Under the pieces are notes generated by a model that was not told the origin of the DNA, ran no database searches, and saw nothing but the letters and a program-made list of their open reading frames with translations. A stretch of DNA of 20,703 nt from positions 1-20,703 of the forward strand of contig CAYVXE010000078.1 of assembly GCA_964455375.1 (NCBI GenBank), in the 5' to 3' direction. Both the position numbers and the translations under genes were made by a program. Positions within the stretch are counted from its first letter, which is position 1. Each line of letters opens with the position of its first letter. The DNA is from CAYVXE01 sp964455375 (lineage in GTDB: Bacteria > Zhuqueibacterota > Zhuqueibacteria > Oceanimicrobiales > Oceanimicrobiaceae). This document shows positions 7,369-14,860 of the stretch, piece after piece.

Positions 7369-8562
7369 TTATCCCCTGAAAATCACACTTTCTTTCATAA
7401 ATAGTTTTGAAGAGACAAATAAACTTAATCCCGCCAAAATGATTAGTGAGGCATACACTTCCGCCAATAGAGCGTAATTGATTGTACCGGAAATAATTCC
7501 TTTGGTTGCCAGCGAGACATTTAAGACCGGAATAAACGCCGTGGTGGTGTTGAGTTCAATTCCGGGAATCAAGCCAATTGCGACCGGGATGATGACCAGA
7601 AAGTTTGCCGGTGTGATAATGCTCTGCGCTTCTTTAAAGGTTTTTGCAAACATGGAAAGCGACAGGAGAAGTCCGGCAAAAAACATGGTTAAAGGCAGCA
7701 GAAGTGAAATGAGCAATCCGATGGTTTCCGGTTTCAGAACACTGAGAATGACGTCCATGATTTCCGGCGGAATATCGCCTGCCTGCCGTATGCCGATGTA
7801 CAACCCGACGATAGAAATGAGCGCCGAACCGATGCCGGTCAATACGACGACCCAGAATTTTCCCAGTAGAATTTCAAATCGACTCACCGGTGTGGTGAGC
7901 AGGGTCTCAAGGGTGCCGCGTTCCTTTTCCCCGGCTGCCAGGTCGATGGCCGGGTACATACTGCCGATGAAACAAAAAATGACAAAAATGTAGGGTAAGA
8001 ATCCACCGATGGCCTTACCGAATTTTTCCTGAGTGGTGGCGATGTCCACTTCCACAAGATTTACCGCATCGGTGGCTTTTTCATCCAGGTTGAGTTTCTG
8101 GAAACGTTCTTTCAGTAGACGTTGCTCGAATTCATCTGCCAGCTTTGTCATGCGATTTTTTTTAATATTTTGATCTTCCGTGGAGCGGAAGTAAAACTTT
8201 ATGCGTCCGGATCGCATTTCTTCCACACGCTTTGCAAATCGTGGTGAAAAGACAAACGCGCCATCCAGACTGTCTGACTGAATGAACGCACGCACGCTGT
8301 CTTCCGGGACATTTGGCACCAGCTTTATGTCATCGGTTGCTGCGATGAGTTCGTCAAACTGTTTGGCATAGTCTTCTCCGATAACAGCCACGCGCAGGTT
8401 TTTGGATTTTGCTTTTTCTGCCTGTGAGCGACTGATTTTGGATGTAACACTGATGATGATTGGAAAGAGTAAAAGAGGAACAACCACCATGGTGATGATG
8501 GTGCGTTTGTCACGTAACGTGTCGATGAGTTCTTTTTTGAAAATAACCGGAAATGCTTTCAT
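7369..8562 (-). CDS. natB: ABC-2 type exporter permease, NatB-like
   Basis: Inner-membrane permease of 397 residues with NatB/ABC-2 topology. There is one N-terminal membrane segment (about 23-42), then a large soluble domain (about 43-185) expected outside the membrane, then about five membrane segments to the C-terminus. The signature GEKERGTLETLLTTPVSR, typical of ABC-2 permeases, lies just after the second membrane segment. It starts 1 nt after the stop of the ATPase gene, and its ribosome-binding site GAGGAGG lies within the last ATPase codons, so translation is coupled. NatAB of Bacillus exports Na+, but many relatives export other substrates, so the symbol is by similarity of type only. 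Confidence 0.85.
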   Translation of the reverse strand: MKAFPVIFKKELIDTLRDKRTIITMVVVPLLLFPIIISVTSKISRSQAEKAKSKNLRVAVIGEDYAKQFDELIAATDDIKLVPNVPEDSVRAFIQSDSLDGAFVFSPRFAKRVEEMRSGRIKFYFRSTEDQNIKKNRMTKLADEFEQRLLKERFQKLNLDEKATDAVNLVEVDIATTQEKFGKAIGGFLPYIFVIFCFIGSMYPAIDLAAGEKERGTLETLLTTPVSRFEILLGKFWVVVLTGIGSALISIVGLYIGIRQAGDIPPEIMDVILSVLKPETIGLLISLLLPLTMFFAGLLLSLSMFAKTFKEAQSIITPANFLVIIPVAIGLIPGIELNTTTAFIPVLNVSLATKGIISGTINYALLAEVYASLIILAGLSLFVSSKLFMKESVIFRG

Positions 8563-8563
8563 C

Positions 8564-9331
8564 TTAGGCCTCCTCTACAATTTTGATAAATTCATCTTCG
8601 AGTGATTTGGTCTGCATCTGATCCACAAATTCTTTGTACGTGCCGCTGTAACATAGTTTTCCGTTGTGGATGATGGCGAGATCGTCACTCAGGAGGCTTA
8701 CTTCACCCATGATGTGGGTGGAAAAAATGATGGTTTTACCGCGTTCCCTGAAATCACGAATCATATCCATAATCGTGCGGGCCGTAATGACGTCGAGCCC
8801 GGCAGTGGGTTCATCGAAAACGACGATCTCCGGATCGTGGATGATGGTTCTGACAATGGAAACTTTTTGCTTCATACCGGTGGAGAGTTTTGCAATGCGG
8901 CTGTTAACAAAATCATGCATGTCCAGTTTGTCGAAAAGTTCGTCTCTGCGTTGTACGAACGTCGTTTTGTCCATCGCATACAAATCGGCGTAATATTTTA
9001 CCAATTCCTTTGGCGTCAGGCGGTCATACAGACCGGTTGAGCCGGTGAGAAATCCCAGGCGTTTACGAACTTCTTTGGGTTGGGTTTGTACGTCAAATCC
9101 ATTGACTTTTATGCTGCCGGCCGTGGGTTTGAGCATGGTTGCGATCATTCGGAGCGTCGTGGTTTTGCCCGCGCCATTTGCACCAAGCAGCGAAAAGACT
9201 CTGCCGGGTTTACAGGTAAAGCTGATTCCGGATACAGCCTCCACAGTGCCATTTCTGGCGGAAGCTCCTTTTTCTTTTTTCTGCTGCCGTGTTAGTTTGA
9301 ACACCTTCTTCAGGTCTTGTACTTCAATCAT
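8564..9331 (-). CDS. natA: ABC exporter ATP-binding protein, NatA-like
   Basis: ATPase of 255 residues that should energise the adjacent permease. Walker A is GANGAGKT (50-57), the ABC signature LSTGMKQ (149-155), Walker B IVVFDE (169-174), the D-loop AGLD and the H-loop His206. The Q-loop region reads GFLTGSTGLYDRLTP without the usual Gln; from memory this is common in NatA-type ATPases. A lysine-rich insertion follows the first strand (residues 12-29). It is the first gene of the natA-natB pair, with a gap of only 1 nt to natB. AGAGGA lies about 9 nt before the ATG. Substrate (Na+, drug or other) not determined. Confidence 0.88.
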   Translation of the reverse strand: MIEVQDLKKVFKLTRQQKKEKGASARNGTVEAVSGISFTCKPGRVFSLLGANGAGKTTTLRMIATMLKPTAGSIKVNGFDVQTQPKEVRKRLGFLTGSTGLYDRLTPKELVKYYADLYAMDKTTFVQRRDELFDKLDMHDFVNSRIAKLSTGMKQKVSIVRTIIHDPEIVVFDEPTAGLDVITARTIMDMIRDFRERGKTIIFSTHIMGEVSLLSDDLAIIHNGKLCYSGTYKEFVDQMQTKSLEDEFIKIVEEA

Positions 9332-9837
9332 GAACGAAATTCCTCTCTTTCTTTTCTGCTGTTATGTTAGGAGTAAGTAAAAAAAAAGTAAAAGTTGAAC
9401 AAAAAATTTACAGGAAAATAGGGAAAAAAGATGAATTAAATGTTACTATTCAGCCACGAAGACTCAAAGGCTCCAAGTTTATATGATAAAATTAATCAGA
9501 AAACCTATATGCTTATTTGGTAATTTCAAATGACTCAGGATTTGAATTCTCTTTGACCTGAAATATATTAGTTCATCGTTTTTTTCTTTTGAGTCTTACC
9601 TGCCTGCAACAGGCAGGGAGACTTAGAGGCTGAATAATTACAATCAAATCAAAATCTTACTTGCACTTATTTTAAGGTTATTTTTTTAGCGCTTCTATTT
9701 CCCGAACTTCTTCCCTTCCTGTGTGATATTTTGTAATTAATGATTGACCAAAACCACCAAAAATATCAGTTCGATAGACTTTCAGACTATAAAGTTAACA
9801 CGACAAAAGAAAATTTATTCAGAAAATAATCACCCGC
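9332..9837. other. Intergenic region with hairpin element, no gene
   Basis: 506 bp between the S9 peptidase stop and natA. It must contain the natA promoter, but none is convincing. It holds a strong hairpin at 9592-9623 and matching inverted ends TATTCAGCC (9447-9455) and GGCTGAATA (9628-9636). No open frame with a ribosome-binding site or protein-like translation was seen. Confidence 0.7.
9447..9636. repeat. Possible palindromic intergenic repeat element
   Basis: A unit of 190 bp is bounded by the 9-bp inverted repeat TATTCAGCC/GGCTGAATA. Near its right end is a stem of 8 perfect pairs (CCTGCCTG, 9599-9606, with CAGGCAGG, 9610-9617, loop CAA), extended by AGTCT/AGACT across a small internal loop. 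No T-run follows on either strand, so it is not a classical terminator. It could be a REP- or MITE-like element; only one copy is visible here. Confidence 0.4.
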
Positions 9838-11889
9838 TTAATATTTACGGGTTAACCGTTTTTTGTATTGTTTTCTATGCAGGTTCTCGTCGAACCAGGA
9901 AATGATTCTTTCGCCGATATCTTCAATGAATTTCGGTTCGCGCGGTCCGTGCGGCGTTCTCGGATAAACGATCATCTCCGTCAGACACCCCTGGCGTTTC
10001 AAGGCGTTGTAAAGTTCACGTCCCTGGGAAATGGGGACGCGGTTGTCCTTTTCACCGTGAATAATCTGCGTTGGAATCGTCACACCTTTAATGTTGAACA
10101 TGGCGGAATGTTTCATGTAGGTGTCCAAATGGTCCCAGAATTCACCGCCAAAATAATCGGGGAGAAACCCCGGAATGTCACTGGTGCCGGTAAAACTCAT
10201 GAGATTGGTCACCCCGGCGCCAACACTGGCTGCTTTGAAGCGGTTACTTTTTGTGATGATAAAGGAGGTCATGAAACCGCCATAACTCCAGCCCATCACA
10301 CATAGACTGTCCGGATGTGCGACGCCCATGCCGATGACTTTATCCACGCCGGACATCAAATCGTCGTAATCGCCAAAACCCCAGTCGTTGTAATTGGCAA
10401 AACGGAAAGCTTTGCCGTAACCGCTGCTGCCGCGGGGATTGACCCGGAGGACAGCGTAGCCTTGCTGTGCAAACGCCTGAATGGGATAAACCGATCTTCG
10501 GGCGGTGAACGTTTGCGTATAAACGCCGGTGGGTCCGCCGTGAATGTTCAAAATGAGCGGGTATGATTTGTCGAATTCGTAATTGACCGGGTAGGTCAGG
10601 AGACCTTCGATTTCCTTCCCGTCTTTTGTGCGCCAGCTAATGATCTCTGTTTTACCCATCCGGTAGTTTGGAAAATCCTCGTGTACCGAAGAGAGTTTTT
10701 TCGGTTTGAAGTGCGTTGTTCGACTCATAAACACTTCCGCGGGTTTTTCCGTGGTTTGATAAACAAATGCAAATTTCTGGGTTTTAGGACTGAGGGAAAT
10801 ATCGTTGAACGTTCCTAAACCTGAACTCACAATTTGCGCCGGTTGACCTTTTAAGCCGATTTTGAATAATCGATGTGATGTGTGGTCGGTTTCTGTAAAG
10901 TAGATCATTTTACTGTCGGCAGACCAGCCGAGAATCGTTGCCTGCCGGTCGGGCGTTTCAGCGAGTTTTTTCGGTTTGCCACCCCTGGCCGGCATGACGT
11001 AAATATCGCTGATGAAAGCCCATTTCGGGTTTCCGCCATCAGAGAGAAAGGCAATTTTTTTACCGTCCGGTGAATAGCGGGGTTTGCCGTCTGCGCCTTT
11101 CCGGTTTACCAGTGGTTTCACCATCCCGCTGTCTGTGGGAACCACCGAAATGTCGGTTGTGGGCCAGTCGTCAATACGCGGCGTTTTCCGGTGCTGAAAA
11201 ACGATGTTTTTGCCATCCGGAGACCAGTCGAACGGCGGGTCGGAGTCGAAAAGTGACCCAATGTGAAAATGACCGGATGTCAATCGCTGCACGTTTCTAT
11301 GGCCATCTTTATCTTTTTTAAGGGAGATGATATAAAGATGGCTGTACTTGAAGTCGGTGTCGAGAACGCGCATGTCCCGTTTTTCTTTTTTGTCGGTTTT
11401 TTCCTGTTCCGTTTGTGGGTCGGTCATGGTGAAAGCGATACGGTTACCCTGCGGTGACCAGGCAAAATTATTGACGCCGGTTTCTGTTTTGGTGAGTTGA
11501 AAGGCTTCGCCGCCGTCAACCGGCATAATCCAGATTTGATTTTTCCCATTTTCCCCGCGAGCCGATAAGAATGCCAGTCGTCGGCTGTCCGGTGAAAAAG
11601 CCGGATCGTTGCATGATTTTTCCCCCGTTGTGAATTGTCTGTTCATGACGCCATTGGAAGAGGCGAGCCAGATGTGCTTGAGATACTCGGATTTTTCACC
11701 ATCCATTTGCGGAACGGCTACCGTATAGGCGATGAGATTGCCATTGGGTGAGATGGCCGTTGCGGAAATAGATTCGTAGGTAATCATATTTTCAGGCGTC
11801 CAACCACCGGCTGAGACCTGTGCCACTGTTTGGCAGACGGACATGGTCAAACTAAGGAAAATAACGATTAAAGATGATCGATGTGCCAT
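9838..11889 (-). CDS. Exported S9-family peptidase (prolyl oligopeptidase / acylaminoacyl-peptidase type)
   Basis: Serine peptidase of 683 residues with a signal peptide (1-27, cleavage likely VSA-G28), so periplasmic or secreted. Residues about 45-400 form a WD40/PD40-like beta-propeller with repeated blades such as FSPDSRRLAFLS, WSPQGNRIAF, WSPDGKNIVF and YSPDGKKIAFLS. The C-terminal alpha/beta-hydrolase domain carries the triad Ser535 in GWSYGGF, Asp615 in HGEKDNRVP and His647 in TPHGPREP; the oxyanion region is HGGPTG. Family members cleave short peptides, often after proline or from blocked N-termini; specificity cannot be read here. The gene stands alone behind a good promoter about 48-76 nt before its ATG. 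AAAGG precedes the start. Confidence 0.94.
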   Translation of the reverse strand: MAHRSSLIVIFLSLTMSVCQTVAQVSAGGWTPENMITYESISATAISPNGNLIAYTVAVPQMDGEKSEYLKHIWLASSNGVMNRQFTTGEKSCNDPAFSPDSRRLAFLSARGENGKNQIWIMPVDGGEAFQLTKTETGVNNFAWSPQGNRIAFTMTDPQTEQEKTDKKEKRDMRVLDTDFKYSHLYIISLKKDKDGHRNVQRLTSGHFHIGSLFDSDPPFDWSPDGKNIVFQHRKTPRIDDWPTTDISVVPTDSGMVKPLVNRKGADGKPRYSPDGKKIAFLSDGGNPKWAFISDIYVMPARGGKPKKLAETPDRQATILGWSADSKMIYFTETDHTSHRLFKIGLKGQPAQIVSSGLGTFNDISLSPKTQKFAFVYQTTEKPAEVFMSRTTHFKPKKLSSVHEDFPNYRMGKTEIISWRTKDGKEIEGLLTYPVNYEFDKSYPLILNIHGGPTGVYTQTFTARRSVYPIQAFAQQGYAVLRVNPRGSSGYGKAFRFANYNDWGFGDYDDLMSGVDKVIGMGVAHPDSLCVMGWSYGGFMTSFIITKSNRFKAASVGAGVTNLMSFTGTSDIPGFLPDYFGGEFWDHLDTYMKHSAMFNIKGVTIPTQIIHGEKDNRVPISQGRELYNALKRQGCLTEMIVYPRTPHGPREPKFIEDIGERIISWFDENLHRKQYKKRLTRKY

Positions 11890-11936
11890 TTTTATGCCTT
11901 TTTGTTTATAAGAATGTTTTGGAATTTAAGTAAATG

Positions 11937-11965
11937 AATTTATGAGAAATTCTATTGGATGTCAA
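11937..11965 (-). promoter_or_regulatory. Sigma70-type promoter of the S9 peptidase gene
   Basis: On the minus strand a perfect -35 TTGACA (11965-11960) is followed after 17 nt by TAAATT (11942-11937, 4 of 6 matches to the -10 consensus). Transcription would start near 11930, about 40 nt before the ATG at 11889. Confidence 0.6.
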
Positions 11966-12114
11966 CAAATTATCTTACGATATTCGGCAAAATAGTTGCA
12001 TGAAAATAATAGAAATCAAATTTATTCCGGAATAACAGGTTCTAACTCATTCTTCGTTTTTGATTCCAGGTGGATTTGTTTTGCCGCTAAACATGCAAAC
12101 CGAACACAGGGGCG

Positions 12115-12150
12115 AAAAAAAAGCCCGGATGCAGTATCCAGGCTTTTTTC
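12115..12150 (-). terminator. Intrinsic terminator of trx
   Basis: Starts about 16 nt after the thioredoxin stop on the minus strand. AGCCTGGAT and ATCCGGGCT form a 9-bp stem (one G-T pair) with loop ACTGC, followed by eight Ts (plus-strand As at 12115-12122). A-rich sequence on the other side means it could also work in the opposite direction. Confidence 0.88.
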
Positions 12151-12165
12151 TGATCAAAGAAAGGG

Positions 12166-12507
12166 TTATGCGGACACAGTTTGTCCCAGAAAATGCTGGA
12201 TCGTTTGAGCGATGTCCGACTTCGGACGGACACCCACCAACCGCGTTACTTCAGCGCCGTCCTTAAAAAGAATCAGAGTCGGGATGCTCATGACTCCGTA
12301 TTGTGCAGCCGTATTCTGGTTCTGATCCACATCCAGTTTGCCTACTTTTATCTGACCGTCAAAGTCATTAGCCAATTCTTTGATGGTTGGCGCCAGCATG
12401 TGACAGGGCCCGCACCAGTTTGCCCAAAAATCAACCAGCACGGGTTTGTTTGAATTTAACACCTCTTCGCCAAAACTGCTGTCGTTGAAATGTAAAACTT
12501 TATCCAT
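12166..12507 (-). CDS. trxA: Thioredoxin
   Basis: Cytoplasmic thiol-disulfide reductase of 113 residues, normal thioredoxin size. The active site is FWANWCGPC, followed by the cis-proline motif MSIPTLILF and the Gly-rich end of the fold (VGVRPKSDI). I chose the ATG at 12507 because AAGGAG lies 7 nt upstream and the protein then begins as thioredoxins do (MDKVLHFNDSSF); an upstream in-frame ATG at 12564 would add 19 basic residues with no ribosome-binding site. Single-gene unit with its own terminator, divergent from glutamate dehydrogenase. Its reductase partner is not in the window; the MerA-like enzyme is not a thioredoxin reductase by motif. Confidence 0.96.
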   Translation of the reverse strand: MDKVLHFNDSSFGEEVLNSNKPVLVDFWANWCGPCHMLAPTIKELANDFDGQIKVGKLDVDQNQNTAAQYGVMSIPTLILFKDGAEVTRLVGVRPKSDIAQTIQHFLGQTVSA

Positions 12508-12751
12508 TGTTTGTCTCCTTTTTTTCAATGTAACGGTTATGTCCGATTTTCTAATTAGATGCATGAACCGGATAAAGGATACAATTTTTTAGATTTTCTT
12601 TATTTTTATTGCTAATATTCTTTCATTCTTTTAAGTTCATTCTGTATTGTTTAAAAGAGGGTATTCTTCAAATTGGGCTTTCAGGGTTTGGAAGTTATTT
12701 GTCATTTTAATGATACAGGAAAAATTAATTTAACATTAATTTGAGGGAATC

Positions 12752-14170
12752 ATGGCTGAAAAGAGATTGTCATTTTTCGAAACGGTTTTGGCCTTTTTTG
12801 ACGAGGCAGCGTCGTATACATCGCATCCGCAGGGATTGCTGGATCAAATAAAATATTGCAACAGTATTTACCAATTTAAATTTCCGCTGAAATATGATGA
12901 TGGTTCTTATGAAATCATTCATGCCTTCCGGGTGGAGCACAGCCATCATAAATTGCCGGTAAAGGGCGGTATTCGTTACAGCGGAATGGTGAACGAAGAT
13001 GAAGTCAAAGCACTTGCTTCGTTAATGACCTACAAATGTGCTCTGGTGGATGCGCCTTATGGCGGTGCGAAAGGCGGCATTCGGGTTGAGCCGCGTAAAT
13101 ACTCAACGTCACAGCTTGAGCGCATTACTCGTCGTTACACAGCTGAGTTGGTGAAGAAAAATTTCATCGGACCGGGAATTGATGTGCCGGCGCCGGATTA
13201 CGGCACCAGCGGACGGGAAATGGCGTGGATTGTCGATACCTACGGTGCGCTCAATCCGGGACAATTAGACGCCGGGGCGTGCGTGACCGGAAAACCCATC
13301 GAGCAGGGTGGAATCCACGGCAGGGTGGAAGCAACCGGAAACGGCGTTTTCTATGGCGTGCGCCATGCCGTGAGTTTTAAAGAGGATATGCAGAAAATTG
13401 GTCTGACGACAGGCATTGAAGGAAAAAAAGTGGTGGTTCAGGGTTTGGGAAACGTCGGTTATCATGCGGCAAATTTCTTTCAGAAAGCCGGAGCGATCAT
13501 TGTCGCCCTGGCAGAATACGATGGCGCCATTTACAATCCGCAAGGTCTCGATGTGGATGCCGTGCAGGCACACCGCCGGGAAAACGGCACGATTCTGGAC
13601 TATCCGGGAGCGAAGGATTTTCCCCAAAGCAGTGAGGCCCTTGAATATGATTGTGACATTTTAGTTCCTGCCGCTCTGGAAAAGCAAATAACCCAGGATA
13701 ATGCACCGAAAATCAAAGCGAAAATTGTCGCCGAAGCGGCGAATGGGCCAACAACCGCCGCCGCCGCAGACATCTTAAAAGCCAAAGGTGTGATGGTCAT
13801 TCCGGATATGTATCTCAATGCCGGCGGCGTGACCGTGTCCTATTTTGAATGGCTGAAAAATCTCAGTCATGTGCGCTTTGGCCGGATGAGCAAACGCTTT
13901 GAAGAATCCTCCAATCTTGCGCTTTTAAGCAGTGTGGAAAAATTAACGGGAAAACAATTATCCGTGGAAGAAAAACATGTCATCTCGCATGGGGCAGATG
14001 AAATCGACCTGGTCAATTCCGGATTGGAGGAGACCATGATCAATGCCTACAATGCGATTCGTGAGACGATGCTTACCACAAAGGGCGTAGATAATCTGCG
14101 GATGGCGGCATTTGTCAGCGCCATAAACAAGATCGCCATTTCCTATATGCAGTTGGGGATTTTTCCGTAG
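12752..14170 (+). CDS. gdhA: Glutamate dehydrogenase (animal-like hexameric type)
   Basis: NAD(P)-dependent enzyme interconverting glutamate with 2-oxoglutarate and ammonia; 472 residues. Conserved lysines Lys71 in PVKGGIRYS, Lys95 in TYKCALVD and Lys107 in PYGGAKGG line the substrate site. Asp149 in DVPAPDYGT is the catalytic Asp, and GLGNVG (231-236) the dinucleotide site. The stretches VTGKPIEQGGIHGR and AGGVTVSYFEWLKN closely resemble mitochondrial glutamate dehydrogenases. Between Trp367 and about residue 430 it is some 35 residues longer than archaeal-type enzymes, with an antenna-like segment. Coenzyme preference is undecided. GAGGG sits 8 nt before the ATG. Monocistronic by context: divergent from trx, with a long repeat-rich gap after it. 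Confidence 0.95.
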   Translation: MAEKRLSFFETVLAFFDEAASYTSHPQGLLDQIKYCNSIYQFKFPLKYDDGSYEIIHAFRVEHSHHKLPVKGGIRYSGMVNEDEVKALASLMTYKCALVDAPYGGAKGGIRVEPRKYSTSQLERITRRYTAELVKKNFIGPGIDVPAPDYGTSGREMAWIVDTYGALNPGQLDAGACVTGKPIEQGGIHGRVEATGNGVFYGVRHAVSFKEDMQKIGLTTGIEGKKVVVQGLGNVGYHAANFFQKAGAIIVALAEYDGAIYNPQGLDVDAVQAHRRENGTILDYPGAKDFPQSSEALEYDCDILVPAALEKQITQDNAPKIKAKIVAEAANGPTTAAAADILKAKGVMVIPDMYLNAGGVTVSYFEWLKNLSHVRFGRMSKRFEESSNLALLSSVEKLTGKQLSVEEKHVISHGADEIDLVNSGLEETMINAYNAIRETMLTTKGVDNLRMAAFVSAINKIAISYMQLGIFP

Positions 14171-14200
14171 TAAACTAACAGTTCTCACTTGGTTTGAGGC

Positions 14201-14653
14201 GTCATTCCGATCCGGCAGTTGCTCATGAACGTCAACTTAAAGATTTTTTTCAAAATTTGACACGATTAGCGCAAAAAAAAACACCACCTACTCGGTCCAA
14301 AATTTCTATTTTGGAATGGGGTTGTGGAGAAACTCTGTTTCGATTAGGTCGACGAAATAAAGTTTCAAAGGCAATTTTTGGGCTGTCTAAAAAGAGGAAG
14401 AGAAATATGTAGCTCAACATTTATGTCGAGAGATTTGCTCGCTCAAGCCCGACGACATAAATGTCGCGTTACAGTCTCTTCGCACGCCTTTTAGACAACC
14501 CCAAGTCTGGCACTTAAGTTGGCGCACCAAGGCAGTTTCCGGAGTGGAATCTGGTGAAGCGCTAATCATAATAATGCATAAAAACAAATACTTATATTAC
14601 GCTTTGTCTCATGCCCAGATTTCTCCTCAGGCTTCCGCCTGATTCGAAATGAC
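14201..14653. repeat. Possible non-autonomous element with imperfect inverted ends
   Basis: GTCATTCCGA (14201-14210) and TCGAAATGAC (14644-14653) are inverted with 9 of 10 matches and could bound a 453-bp unit. The right end, read on the minus strand, continues with a 6-bp stem TCAGGC/GCCTGA (14627-14642) and then GAGGAGAAATCT. This general pattern (GTCATTyCGA, hairpin, GAGGAGAAATCT) is, from memory, a frequent non-coding repeat in many bacterial genomes. Only one copy is visible here. Confidence 0.4.
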
Positions 14654-14791
14654 AATATTTTTTGACTTTTTGGACGGCCTCAACGAAATTGTCAAAGAAT
14701 GAACGCTTCAGGCAATTATTCTTTGGCATAGTCGCTGTGATAATTCGAAGTCGAAACTTCCAGGCAAGGGTGTTCCAAAATAGAAATTTTG
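14298..14791. repeat. Long-range 19-bp perfect inverted repeat
   Basis: CAAAATTTCTATTTTGGAA at 14298-14316 recurs as its exact reverse complement at 14773-14791, enclosing about 456 bp. No transposase lies between the arms. The arm is AT-rich, but a 19-bp perfect match is unlikely by chance over this distance. Confidence 0.6.
14378..14504. repeat. Nested stem-loop region
   Basis: The outer arms TTGGGCTGTCTAAAAAG (14378-14394) and CTTTTAGACAACCCCAA (14488-14504) are imperfect inverted repeats. Inside lies the perfect 12-bp pair ACATTTATGTCG (14417-14428) and CGACATAAATGT (14453-14464) with a 24-nt loop. A transcript would fold into a long two-part hairpin. It could be a mobile-element core or a structured RNA; no T-run follows. 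Confidence 0.5.
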
Positions 14792-14860
14792 CAACAAAAA
14801 GCACGCGTAAGGACAGGAATCACAAAGTCTGACTCAAACACGGATTAAGAATAGAAATTC

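Larger units (their letters stand above)
14171..14860. other. Repeat-rich intergenic region, no credible gene
   Basis: 690 bp between gdhA and pdxB. Open frames on both strands are short, lack ribosome-binding sites and translate to repeat-like strings. The stretch is dominated by inverted repeats at several scales (listed separately). The pdxB promoter should be near its right end, but none is obvious. Confidence 0.75.

Noticed and set aside
7478..7993. 171-residue plus-strand frame opposite natB
   Set aside because: A mirror frame of a well-supported membrane protein gene; composition is typical of antisense reading.
9592..9623. Intrinsic terminator for the S9 peptidase gene
   Set aside because: Good stem, but no T-run on either strand and over 200 nt beyond the stop codon.
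12508..12564. N-terminal extension of thioredoxin from an upstream ATG
   Set aside because: No ribosome-binding site, a basic non-family sequence, and the better-placed AAGGAG belongs to the ATG at 12507.
14592..14804. 70-residue minus-strand frame in the gdhA-pdxB gap
   Set aside because: It translates the inverted-repeat sequence itself, with no ribosome-binding site.
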